Positions 6,865 through 15,613 of a stretch of DNA of 56,669 nt are shown here, one piece after another. Every line of letters begins with the position of its first letter. The first letter of the stretch is position 1. Source of the stretch: CAVVVS01 sp963751355 (GTDB lineage: Bacteria > Bacteroidota > Ignavibacteria > Ignavibacteriales > Ignavibacteriaceae); contig CAVVVS010000134.1 in the NCBI GenBank assembly GCA_963751355.1, positions 1 to 56,669 of the forward strand. The letters run 5' to 3'. Under the pieces are notes generated by a model. It was not told the origin of the DNA. It did not search any database and saw only the letters and a list, made by a program, of their open reading frames with translations. The translations under genes were made by a program, and so were the position numbers.

Positions 6865-9495
6865 TTATACCTTAACTTCCTGACGCTCAAACTCAAGCTT
6901 ACCATTAGGATTTAAAGAAACATTTATCTCATCACCGTCACCGAAATTTTCCAATAATAATTGCTGCGATAATGGATTAATCAGATACTTCTGAATAGTT
7001 CTCTTTAACGGTCGTGCGCCGTATGTAACATCATAGCCCAATTTTGCCAGCCAGTTTTTTACTTCGTTAGAAACGTTCATCTTCATGTCTTTATCCGCCA
7101 GCATTTCTTTTACCCGGTCAATCTGGATATCGACAATCTTTCTTATTTCGAATTTGGTTAACGGTTTGAACAATACAACTTCATCAATACGGTTCAAAAA
7201 TTCGGGACGGATGGTTTTTCTCAATAAATCGGTTAACTGATATCTTAATTCACCTAATGCGTCTTCCATTTTTTCTTCGGAAACATGCTCAAGTTTTTCC
7301 TGGATAATATGCGAGCCTAGGTTGGAAGTCATAATAATTATTGTGTTTTTAAAATTTACAGTTCTTCCCTGATTATCGGTTAATCTTCCATCATCCAGTA
7401 CCTGAAGCAGAATATTAAACACATCGGGGTGCGCTTTCTCAATTTCGTCCAGCAGCACAACCGAATATGGTCTTCTTCTTACAGCCTCAGTAAGCTGACC
7501 GCCTTCTTCATATCCAACATATCCTGGAGGCGCCCCAACTAAACGGGATACGGAAAACTTTTCCATATATTCCGACATATCAATTCGTACCATCGCGTGC
7601 TCGTCATCAAATAAAAATTCCGCGAGAGTACGCGCCAATTCTGTTTTGCCAACCCCAGTTGTACCAAGAAATATGAATGATCCGACCGGACGATTAACAT
7701 CCTGCAGCCCGGTTCGTGATCTTCTAATTGCATTTGAAACAGCAAAAACGGCATCGTCCTGTCCAACTACACGATTATGCAATTCATCTTCCAGCCGCAA
7801 AAGCTTATTTCTTTCGCTCTCAAGCATTCTATTTACTGGGATGCCTGTCCACTTAGCTACAATCTCGGCAATATCTTCGGCATCAACTTCCTCTTTCAAC
7901 ATTTTCTCATCCTTTTGGATCTTAGCAAACTCTTCTGTTTCAGTCTTAAGTTGTTTTTCAAGGTTAACTATCTTTCCATAACGAAGCTCGGCTACTTTTC
8001 CCAGATCCCCTTCACGTTCGTATCTCTCTGCAAGAGTCTTAGCATTATCGATCTCACTTTTCATTTTACGTATCTTTTGAATCTTTTCTTTTTCAAGACT
8101 CCAATGCATCTTAAATTTATTTTTTTCTTCTTCAAGTTCACCTAATTCTTTCTGCAATTCCGCAAGTCTTTGAGAAGAGGCGTCATCCTTTTCCCGCTTC
8201 AATGCTTCGCGTTCTATTTCCAACTGTTTTATTTTTCTTTCAACAACATCAAGTTCTTCCGGCATGGAATCTATTTCAATTCTAATTTTAGATGCTGCTT
8301 CGTCTATTAAATCAATTGCCTTGTCAGGTAAAAATCTATCAGTAATGTACCTGTTAGAAAGCTGTGCGGCAGCCACAATTGCACCGTCGGTTATCCGCAC
8401 ACCGTGGTGCACTTCATACCTTTCTTTTAATCCTCTTAATATAGAGATTGTATCTTCTTCGGAAGGTTCGCTCACGTATACCGGCTGAAACCGTCTTTCA
8501 AGAGCTGCATCTTTTTCGATATGCTTTTTATACTCATCCAGGGTTGTTGCACCTATTGCATGCAGCTCACCCCTTGCTAAAGCGGGTTTAAGAATATTTG
8601 CTGCATCCATAGAACCCTGTGCGGAACCTGCTCCAACCAAAGTATGGAGCTCGTCAATAAAAAGGATAACATCACCGTTCGAATCTTCAACTTCCTTAAG
8701 AACAGCTTTCATTCTTTCTTCAAACTGCCCGCGGAATTGAGTACCGGCTACAAGGGCTCCCATGTCAAGCCCAACTATCTTTTTTGTCTTCAAATTTTCA
8801 GGAACATCGCCTGCTAATATCCGGTGAGCTATTCCTTCTGCAATAGCAGTCTTCCCTACTCCGGGTTCTCCGATCAGCACCGGATTGTTTTTTGTTCGTC
8901 TCGATAACACTTGCAGTACCCGTCTTATTTCATCATCCCTTCCAATAACAGGATCTAGTTTACCTGCTCTCGCAAGTTCATTTAAATCCCTTCCGTATTT
9001 TTTTAATGCCTGGTAAGAATCTTCGGAATTTTGAGATGTCACACGATGCGTACCTCTTACTTCTTTTAAAGCAGTAAGAACCGTATCATGAGATATGCCG
9101 TTATCTCTCAATAATTGTCCTGCCCTTCCTTCATTAGTTGTAAGAGCGAGAAGAATATGTTCTGTAGAGATATATTCGTCTTTTAAATTTCCGGCTTCCT
9201 CGCCTGCAACGTCGAAAAGCTTGGCAGAATAATTAGACATTTGCTGATTGCTAACGCCTGCACCGCTTACTTTTGGTAAATTCTCAAGTATTTCATTTGC
9301 TTTGAGTTTTAACCTGCTTACATTGCCGCCAGTTTTTTGTAGAATAGTATCTGCAATATTACCGCTTTCCTGAATTAAGGCAGCTAACAAATGCTCCGGT
9401 TCCAATATCTGATTGCCATAATTTTGTGCTATTTTAAGCGCAGTTTGAACCACGTCCTGCGCTTTTACCGTCAATCTATTATAATTAAACGCCAT
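6865..9495 (-). CDS. clpB: Disaggregase chaperone ClpB
   Basis: This 876-residue AAA+ protein resolves protein aggregates together with DnaK/DnaJ. In order it has the double Clp-N repeat (about 1-150), AAA1 with Walker A GEPGVGKTAIAEG near residue 209, the coiled-coil middle domain typical of ClpB (about 410-540, rich in K, E and R), and AAA2 with Walker A GTTGVGKTELA. It ends in the C-terminal oligomerisation domain. The long middle domain separates it from ClpA and ClpC. The sequence AAAGGAAATG lies upstream of the ATG. It heads the left end of a same-strand stress cluster with htpG, a dnaJ-like gene and hsp20. The interval from 6764 to 6864 holds nothing recognisable. Confidence 0.97.
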   Translation of the reverse strand: MAFNYNRLTVKAQDVVQTALKIAQNYGNQILEPEHLLAALIQESGNIADTILQKTGGNVSRLKLKANEILENLPKVSGAGVSNQQMSNYSAKLFDVAGEEAGNLKDEYISTEHILLALTTNEGRAGQLLRDNGISHDTVLTALKEVRGTHRVTSQNSEDSYQALKKYGRDLNELARAGKLDPVIGRDDEIRRVLQVLSRRTKNNPVLIGEPGVGKTAIAEGIAHRILAGDVPENLKTKKIVGLDMGALVAGTQFRGQFEERMKAVLKEVEDSNGDVILFIDELHTLVGAGSAQGSMDAANILKPALARGELHAIGATTLDEYKKHIEKDAALERRFQPVYVSEPSEEDTISILRGLKERYEVHHGVRITDGAIVAAAQLSNRYITDRFLPDKAIDLIDEAASKIRIEIDSMPEELDVVERKIKQLEIEREALKREKDDASSQRLAELQKELGELEEEKNKFKMHWSLEKEKIQKIRKMKSEIDNAKTLAERYEREGDLGKVAELRYGKIVNLEKQLKTETEEFAKIQKDEKMLKEEVDAEDIAEIVAKWTGIPVNRMLESERNKLLRLEDELHNRVVGQDDAVFAVSNAIRRSRTGLQDVNRPVGSFIFLGTTGVGKTELARTLAEFLFDDEHAMVRIDMSEYMEKFSVSRLVGAPPGYVGYEEGGQLTEAVRRRPYSVVLLDEIEKAHPDVFNILLQVLDDGRLTDNQGRTVNFKNTIIIMTSNLGSHIIQEKLEHVSEEKMEDALGELRYQLTDLLRKTIRPEFLNRIDEVVLFKPLTKFEIRKIVDIQIDRVKEMLADKDMKMNVSNEVKNWLAKLGYDVTYGARPLKRTIQKYLINPLSQQLLLENFGDGDEINVSLNPNGKLEFERQEVKV

Positions 9496-9638
9496 TAAAT
9501 ATCATTTCCTTTCATAACAAATCCAAGCAAAGAATGCAGAATTGAATTCATTCCTCTGTGTCTTTGTGGTTTAATAAGTTTCGATTAAATGTTCACAAAA
9601 GACTTGAGATAATATCATAATAAATTAAAGATATTAAT

Positions 9639-11549
9639 TTATAACTTATTCAACTCAGTATACCAGTCACTAGATTGCTCCATCATTTTGTTGAGTCTGC
9701 TTACAAGTTTGTGAGGGTCCGTCAAATCTCCCTCTATTAAAAGAGCAGATTCAAACAATTCCTCAGCAACATTTGTTATATATTCATCTTTCGAGTTGGC
9801 TTTGAACACTTTTAATAAATTTCTAATTAATTTATGATTTCTATTTACTTCAAAAACTTTTGGCTGAGGTGCAGACATTTCCTTATTTGACATCCTCAAG
9901 ATTTTTTGCATTTGTGATGACATAGCATCATCTGCATTCACTAAAACGGCTGGGCTCCCGGACAAGCGTTTAGATTCTTTTACTTCTTTTACCCGATCTC
10001 CTAATATTTCTTTAATCCTTTTCAGCAGACTGTCAAAATGCTTCGCATCATCTTTGCTCAATTCTTCGAACTTCTCTTTCTTTTCTTCAATTTCCTTGTA
10101 CTTATCAAGATTTTTTAATTCAACTGTATCAACAGATTTAAAATCATAGTCTTTAAATTTTCTTATAGAACTTAGGACAAATTCATCCAAAGGATCGTAT
10201 AGATAAAGCACTTCCAGCCCCTTATCCTTAAATATTTCCAGATGAGGATCCTGCTCAATTGCTTCCCTGCTGTTACCGAAAGCGTAATATATTTCTTTTT
10301 GATCTTTCTTCATTCTTGATTCATATTCTTCAAGAGAAGTTAGCTCCTCTGATTTTTCATTATATGAAGAGTTGAGCCTAAGCAATTGAGTATATTTTTC
10401 TGCATTTGTGAAATCCGTATAACCCAGTTTAAATACTCTGCCATGTTCTTTCCAGAAATCTGCATATTTCACAGGTTCGTCTTTTGCCATTTTTATTAAG
10501 TAAGAAAGAATTTGGCTGGTTACATTCTGGGCAATTTTTGTGAAAACGATATTTTCCTGCAGAGTCTCTCTTGATATATTCAACGGTAAGTCTTCCGAAT
10601 CTACAACACCTTTTACGAAGCTTAAATACTCCGGCAGTAAATCTTTATTTTTATGCTGGATCAATACTCGCCTTACATACAAATCTAATCCGTAGTCTTC
10701 TCTGTTAAATCCAAAGAAATCAAAATTTTTCTTTGGGATAAAAAGAAGGCTGTTAAATTGAATAGGTGCATCTACGGAAATATGGATTACATCTTCCGGC
10801 TCTTGATTATCGTAGGTTAAGAATTTGTAAAACTCATTATACTGTTCTTTTTTTACGGAACTTTTCGGTTCTCTCCAAATTGCTCCAATCGTATTTATTC
10901 TTTCCTTTTCAAGAAATATCGGGAATTGAATAAAGTTTGAATGATTTTTTATGATATTTTCAAGCCTGTACTTATCTGCGAAATCTTTGGTATCTTCCTT
11001 CAGATGAATTTCTATCGTCGTTCCTCTTTTTATGGATTCATTTAATTCGGAAATTTTATAATCACCTAGTCCGTTGGAACGCCATTCAAACGCTGGTTCA
11101 TTTGGTTTAAAAGATTTGGTTTTTATGATTACTTCCTCCGCAACCATAAATACAGAATAAAACCCTACACCAAACTTACCTATTATATTATTTGCATCTT
11201 CTTTGTGTTCGGTCAGCTGTTTGATGAACTCAGCAGAACCCGATTTTGCAATAGTTCCGATATTGCTGATTAATTCATCTCTGGTCATTCCTATTCCTGT
11301 ATCAGAGACAGTTATTAATTTCTTTTTTTCATCGAAGTCTATTTTAATTTCCAAAGGTATACCGTTATCAGCAATTTCACTTCCTTTTGTTGATTCAAAT
11401 CGAATTTTATCCAATGCATCGGACGAATTGGATATAAGTTCTCTTAAAAATATTTCCCTGCTTGTATAAAGTGAGTGGACCAAGATATCCAATAATTGTT
11501 TTACCTCTGCTTTAAATACATATTTTTTTGTTGCTGTTTCTGCACTCAT
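9639..11549 (-). CDS. htpG: Hsp90-family chaperone HtpG
   Basis: This 636-residue protein is bacterial Hsp90. The N-terminal GHKL ATPase domain shows FLRELISNSSDALDKIRF, the ADP loop DTGIGMT, and GKFGVGFYSVFMVA. The middle domain carries RRVLIQHKNKDLLPEYLSF and LNISRETLQ, followed by the C-terminal dimerisation domain. Length is normal. A GGAG sequence lies just upstream of the ATG. It lies between clpB and a dnaJ-type co-chaperone, all in one direction, with gaps of 143 and 69 bases. Confidence 0.97.
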   Translation of the reverse strand: MSAETATKKYVFKAEVKQLLDILVHSLYTSREIFLRELISNSSDALDKIRFESTKGSEIADNGIPLEIKIDFDEKKKLITVSDTGIGMTRDELISNIGTIAKSGSAEFIKQLTEHKEDANNIIGKFGVGFYSVFMVAEEVIIKTKSFKPNEPAFEWRSNGLGDYKISELNESIKRGTTIEIHLKEDTKDFADKYRLENIIKNHSNFIQFPIFLEKERINTIGAIWREPKSSVKKEQYNEFYKFLTYDNQEPEDVIHISVDAPIQFNSLLFIPKKNFDFFGFNREDYGLDLYVRRVLIQHKNKDLLPEYLSFVKGVVDSEDLPLNISRETLQENIVFTKIAQNVTSQILSYLIKMAKDEPVKYADFWKEHGRVFKLGYTDFTNAEKYTQLLRLNSSYNEKSEELTSLEEYESRMKKDQKEIYYAFGNSREAIEQDPHLEIFKDKGLEVLYLYDPLDEFVLSSIRKFKDYDFKSVDTVELKNLDKYKEIEEKKEKFEELSKDDAKHFDSLLKRIKEILGDRVKEVKESKRLSGSPAVLVNADDAMSSQMQKILRMSNKEMSAPQPKVFEVNRNHKLIRNLLKVFKANSKDEYITNVAEELFESALLIEGDLTDPHKLVSRLNKMMEQSSDWYTELNKL

Positions 11550-11618
11550 TTATTACTCCAATTTATTTATTAAAAATTTCTTTATTTGTTATACTAATAT
11601 TTTACTTTAAAAACTTTT

Positions 11619-12572
11619 TTATTTTTTTCTCAGCTCAGCCAATTTTTCAAATAAATTTCTTTCTTCTTTAGAAAGTTTCTTAGGAATTTGCACAATAAGC
11701 CTGACATATAAGTCACCCCTATCCTTCACGTCGCTAAAGCGCGGCATTCCCATTTTTTTCAACTTGAGTAATTTTCCACTTTCACTCTCTTTGGGAATAA
11801 CAATATTTATTTTCCTATCATCTAAAGTTCGTAACTGAATATTTCCTCCCAAAACCGCAGTATACAAATCTACATCAAGATTGTAATACAAGTCATCGTT
11901 TTTCACCTCATAAAACGGATGTTCAATTACATGAACATTTAAGTACAAATCACCTTTTTCACCCCCGTTCCTGCCCTGACCTCCCATACCTCTTAATCTT
12001 AGTTTTTTGCCGTCATGCGTACCCGGATCAAGTTTTACCTTTACTGTTTTACCATTTACAGTAAATTGTTTTTGTACACCGTTAAAAGCCTCTTCTAAAG
12101 GGATATTTAAATTTGCTTCATAGTCCGAGCCTTTAGCTGCTGAAGAAAATGGACTCGATGATCTTCGCTTCCCAGAGCCGGCTCCTCCGAAAAAGCTTTC
12201 GAAGAAATCGGAAAAACCTCCGGCATTTCCAAACAAATCACCAAAATCGCCTTGGAAGTTATGCGTTCTTCTTTGATTGCCTGTGCCTCCAAATTGAGAG
12301 AACCAATCATTCATACCGCCGGCACCTGCCTGTTCATATTGTTTCCAATTTGCACCAAGCCGATCATATTTTTTTCTTTTTTCCGGGTTACTTAATACTT
12401 CGTTAGCTTCGGTAATCTCTTTGAATTTTTCTTCCGACACCTTATCATCGGCATTACGATCCGGATGATATTTCATAGCAAGCTTACGGTAAGCTTTTTT
12501 TATTTCTTCGGTGGTGGCATCTTTCTCCACTCCCAATATTTTATAATAATCTTTGTACTCCATTAAAGCCAC
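11619..12572 (-). CDS. DnaJ-family co-chaperone, CbpA type without zinc finger
   Basis: This 317-residue protein begins with a full J domain (KDYYKILGVEKDATTEEIKK, with the HPD motif in YHPDRN) that stimulates DnaK. A Gly/Phe-rich linker with repeated GGFSDFFESFFGG follows, then the two C-terminal substrate-binding domains (DYEANLNIPLEEAFNG). The CxxCxGxG zinc repeats of true DnaJ are missing, so this is the CbpA class. The annotated ATG at 12572 gives MALMEYKDYY; the ATG at 12563 gives the more usual MEYKDYY and may be the real start. Confidence 0.94.
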   Translation of the reverse strand: MALMEYKDYYKILGVEKDATTEEIKKAYRKLAMKYHPDRNADDKVSEEKFKEITEANEVLSNPEKRKKYDRLGANWKQYEQAGAGGMNDWFSQFGGTGNQRRTHNFQGDFGDLFGNAGGFSDFFESFFGGAGSGKRRSSSPFSSAAKGSDYEANLNIPLEEAFNGVQKQFTVNGKTVKVKLDPGTHDGKKLRLRGMGGQGRNGGEKGDLYLNVHVIEHPFYEVKNDDLYYNLDVDLYTAVLGGNIQLRTLDDRKINIVIPKESESGKLLKLKKMGMPRFSDVKDRGDLYVRLIVQIPKKLSKEERNLFEKLAELRKK

Positions 12573-12910
12573 CTACATTTAAAGTAAAAAATTAACTTAA
12601 AATAATTACTAACTCATGTTACGCAAATTAATATATTTTTCATATTGACTTGCTTAAGAAAGGGAAATATCTCGTAAATCGTAACTCTTGAGATTCTTCA
12701 CTTCTTCCCATCTTAGAAAGGATTCACCATCTCAAACACATCTAAAAAATAAGAGTCCGAATCTCCCGATGAGATACCTTACGCAAAGTACGGAATTACA
12801 AAAATGAATTATTTCCCTTTTAGCGCTTAACATTAGTTAATAATTAAACGAAAAGGGTAACTGTTAAAGCTACCCTTTTCACACTTAAATACAACAAGTA
12901 CGAATAACGA
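12573..12910. other. Intergenic region between dnaJ-like gene and hsp20
   Basis: No coding frame is convincing here. The right end contains the hsp20 terminator described separately. The rest should hold the promoter of the dnaJ-like gene on the minus strand, but I see no clear CIRCE element or promoter match. Confidence 0.6.
12851..12879 (-). terminator. Terminator after hsp20
   Basis: The sequence is an inverted repeat, AAAAGGGTA and TACCCTTTT separated by an 11-base loop. On the minus strand the TTTT of the 3' arm continues into CGTTT, which gives a weak U-tract. It lies 32 bases after the hsp20 stop codon. The stem is symmetrical, so some activity on the plus strand cannot be excluded. 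Confidence 0.7.
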
Positions 12911-13375
12911 TTATTTAATTTTTATCGGTATTTCCTTCGGTTTTGCTTCTTCGGACTTCGGAACAGTTATAATCAGTTGTCCGTCCTTAAATTCAGCATC
13001 TATTTTATCAGCATGAATCTGTTGCGGAAGAGTAAATGTTCTGTAATACTTGCCGAAAGCCCTTTCCATTCTATGATATTTAGAATCTTTCGACTCTTTC
13101 TCCATCTTGCGTTCACCACTAATATTTAACTGCCCATCAGCATATGATATTTTAACATCATCTTTTTTTACACCCGGCAGGTCCAGATGTAATGTGTAAT
13201 TGTTTTCGTCTTCGGATATATCGGTAAGCGGCATCCAAACTGCATTTGCATATTCATCCTCGGAAGAGTCTTTATCTAAAAATCCGAACCTCTTACCGAA
13301 TGAATTAAACAATTTATTGAATTCACGTTCTATATCAAGAAGTTCTCTTTCAGGATTCCATTTTACGAGAGCCAT
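12911..13375 (-). CDS. Small heat shock protein Hsp20
   Basis: This 154-residue protein is an alpha-crystallin-type holdase that keeps unfolding proteins soluble. The alpha-crystallin domain spans about residues 48-140 (LHLDLPGVKKDDVKISYADG, the conserved FTLPQQI block and KDGQLIITVPK). The C-terminal IPIKI matches the IxI motif used in oligomer contacts. A strong ribosome-binding site AAAGGAGG precedes the ATG. It is the first gene of the same-strand heat-shock cluster and has its own terminator. Confidence 0.96.
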   Translation of the reverse strand: MALVKWNPERELLDIEREFNKLFNSFGKRFGFLDKDSSEDEYANAVWMPLTDISEDENNYTLHLDLPGVKKDDVKISYADGQLNISGERKMEKESKDSKYHRMERAFGKYYRTFTLPQQIHADKIDAEFKDGQLIITVPKSEEAKPKEIPIKIK

Positions 13376-13897
13376 AGTCGCATCCTCCTTTCAAATAAAT
13401 TTTGGATTATTTTTATATCTTAAAATTTATTTATGCACATTCAAGTAAAATTCATTTATTTATATTCAAGTAGTATGCCAATTCATTACATCCCCATAAT
13501 CTCTTATATATCAATACGATAAGTCGACTTGGGTATTAATTTTTCTTGTGCGTCATATCGGCAGATATATTGTCTATTCTTCTATTATAGCAAATAAAGT
13601 GACAATATTTATGACAGAATAGCACTATACAAAAAAAAGGTATTTATCATCACAGGTTACGCACAAAATTATCAACCAGTTATCCACATCTTAAATTGTT
13701 GCATAATATATGATTAATAGGGACTAATAATTATATTGTTTATAAGAGTTTATATTGGTAATTTTGCGCTCTTTGAATTCTATATTTTTGTACGAGGTGT
13801 ACTAAAAAGGTTTTTCGTAATTTTTCAATTTTTGCATAGATAGTCTGTTTACAAAATTATTTATGGTTATAGATACCTTTTTAGAGGAGACCCATGT
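13376..13897. other. Divergent intergenic region between hsp20 and mnmE, with a perfect DnaA box
   Basis: This AT-rich 522-base stretch separates the divergent hsp20 and mnmE genes and carries no gene I can support. A perfect DnaA box TTATCCACA lies at 13680-13688, close to a one-mismatch copy TTACGCACA about 20 bases to the left. A TATAAT lies on the minus strand at 13584-13589, without a clear -35 element. On the plus strand TTTG (13763-13766) and TATTTTTG (13783-13790) are 16 bases apart, slightly short for a Bacteroidota promoter, but a candidate for mnmE. Confidence 0.45.
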
Positions 13898-15259
13898 ATG
13901 ACCAATTTACTTACGGAAGAAACAATAGCCGCCATTGCTACACCGCCCGGAGTAGGTGCAATTTCAGTAATTAGAGTAAGCGGTAGCAATTCTTTTGATG
14001 CTGTCGATTCAATATACCGCGGGAACGGTTTACTTTCAGAAGCAGTTTCTCACACTATTCATTACGGAAAAATTTTCAATTCTGCAGGTGAGTTAATCGA
14101 TGATGTTTTAATTTCTGTTTTCAGAAAACCTAATTCTTATACCGGCGAAGATAGTGTTGAAATAAGTACACATGGGAATCCTTACATTACAAAACAAATA
14201 ATTGAACTTTTACTTGGACAAAATGTTCGATTGGCGGAACCCGGAGAATTTACTAAAAGAGCTTTCTTGAACGGCAGAATGGATCTTGCTCAGGCTGAGG
14301 CGGTTATTGATATAATTAATTCTCGGACAGATGCTTCGTTGCGCGGTGCTAGAAATCAGCTTGATGGTATTCTTTCTAAAAAGGTCCACGAGTTGAGAAG
14401 TCTTCTGATAAATGCCTCATCGTTTGTCGAACTCGAACTAGATTTTGCTGAGGAAGATCTTGAATTTATCGGTCACGAGGAACTGCTGAAACGGGTAGTT
14501 AAGATTGTAGACGAGATTAAAAAGCTACTGGCAACTTATTCATTTGGAAAAATTATCCGTGACGGAGTAAATGTCACTTTAGTCGGAAAGCCCAACGTTG
14601 GGAAATCTTCGCTGTTAAATTATCTCTTAAAGGAATCGAGGGCAATAGTAAGTCACATCCCGGGTACGACTCGAGATATTATTAGAGAGGATGTTTCAAT
14701 TGATGGAATTCTTTTTAGATTATTTGATACCGCCGGCATTAGGGTTTCGGAAGATGAGATAGAGAAGGAAGGCGTTATAAGAAGTAGGGAAGCGGTAAAA
14801 AATTCGGACCTTGTAATTTTCTTAAATGATACTGAAACGGGAATATCAAAAGAGCTTTATGATCAGTTACTATCTCTAACTCAAAATAAAAAGATTATCA
14901 CAGTATTAAATAAAATAGATATTGATAGAAGATTGGATTTGAATGCAGATATAAGAATATCAGCACTTACCGGAGAAGGTATTGAAAAGCTTTTCACCCG
15001 CTTAAAAGAATCTGTTTTTGATGTCTCCGGATATAGTGAAAAATCTGCGATAGTTTCAAATCTAAGACATTATCAATGCCTCAAAAAGGCTAAAGCAAAT
15101 TTATTAAATGCGAAAGAATCAATTAATAATAAATTAAGCGGAGAATTCATCGCTGTTGATTTACGCAACGCAGAAAATGATCTCGGAGAAATAATCGGAG
15201 AAGTAACTTCAGACGATATTTTAAATAATATTTTTATGAAATTTTGTATTGGAAAGTAA
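13898..15259 (+). CDS. mnmE: tRNA uridine-5-carboxymethylaminomethyl modification GTPase MnmE
   Basis: This 453-residue GTPase works with MnmG to modify U34 of tRNAs that read split codon boxes. It has the N-terminal folate-binding domain (TIAAIATPPGVGAISVIRVS) and a helical domain split by a Ras-like G domain. The G1 loop GKPNVGKSSLLN lies near residue 229, with TTRDI, DTAGIR and NKID following. The conserved C-terminal FCIGK with its functional cysteine is intact. It is followed by mnmG after a 354-base gap that contains parS-like sites. Confidence 0.97.
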   Translation: MTNLLTEETIAAIATPPGVGAISVIRVSGSNSFDAVDSIYRGNGLLSEAVSHTIHYGKIFNSAGELIDDVLISVFRKPNSYTGEDSVEISTHGNPYITKQIIELLLGQNVRLAEPGEFTKRAFLNGRMDLAQAEAVIDIINSRTDASLRGARNQLDGILSKKVHELRSLLINASSFVELELDFAEEDLEFIGHEELLKRVVKIVDEIKKLLATYSFGKIIRDGVNVTLVGKPNVGKSSLLNYLLKESRAIVSHIPGTTRDIIREDVSIDGILFRLFDTAGIRVSEDEIEKEGVIRSREAVKNSDLVIFLNDTETGISKELYDQLLSLTQNKKIITVLNKIDIDRRLDLNADIRISALTGEGIEKLFTRLKESVFDVSGYSEKSAIVSNLRHYQCLKKAKANLLNAKESINNKLSGEFIAVDLRNAENDLGEIIGEVTSDDILNNIFMKFCIGK

Positions 15260-15385
15260 ATATATTCTTATTAGCCAGTATAGTTAGGATGATTAGGGTT
15301 GATTTGTTCTTTTATATTAGAAGATTGTTCTGAGAAAATTGCCGATAGAGAGTTGATGTAAAATATATTTATTCGATAATGATTA

Positions 15386-15401
15386 CGTTTCACGTGAAAC
15401 G
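15386..15401. other. parS-like site 1
   Basis: The 16-mer CGTTTCACGTGAAACG is a perfect palindrome with the parS core GTTTCACGTGAAAC. The known ParB site is TGTTTCACGTGAAACA, so only the outermost base pair differs. It lies in the mnmE-mnmG interval close to other origin-region genes. Confidence 0.8.
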
Positions 15402-15512
15402 AAAATAATCAATTAGCCGGTATTGTAGATGTCTATTTGATTACAGTGGTGGTCGAATCAGCAAATTTTTCTACAGTACAGACTGTGATTCCCCGTAAAG
15501 AGTCATTGTTTT

Positions 15513-15528
15513 TGTTTCACGTGGAACA
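15513..15528. other. parS-like site 2
   Basis: TGTTTCACGTGGAACA matches the parS consensus TGTTTCACGTGAAACA at 15 of 16 positions. It lies 127 bases to the right of the first site in the same intergenic region. Confidence 0.8.
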
Positions 15529-15585
15529 ATAAAGTTTTAATTTAAGCGATTTTTAAACTATTTGAATGAACATTCACAACTATTT

Positions 15586-15601
15586 TGTTTCACATGAAAC
15601 A
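15586..15601. other. parS-like site 3
   Basis: TGTTTCACATGAAACA matches the parS consensus at 15 of 16 positions. It lies 73 bases after site 2 and 13 bases before the mnmG start codon. Apart from the three sites I see no other feature in the 15260-15613 interval. Confidence 0.75.
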
Positions 15602-15613
15602 TATTGAGGAATT

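Noticed and set aside
13376..13620. CIRCE element upstream of hsp20
   Set aside because: The TTAGCACTC-N9-GAGTGCTAA pattern is not present in this region.
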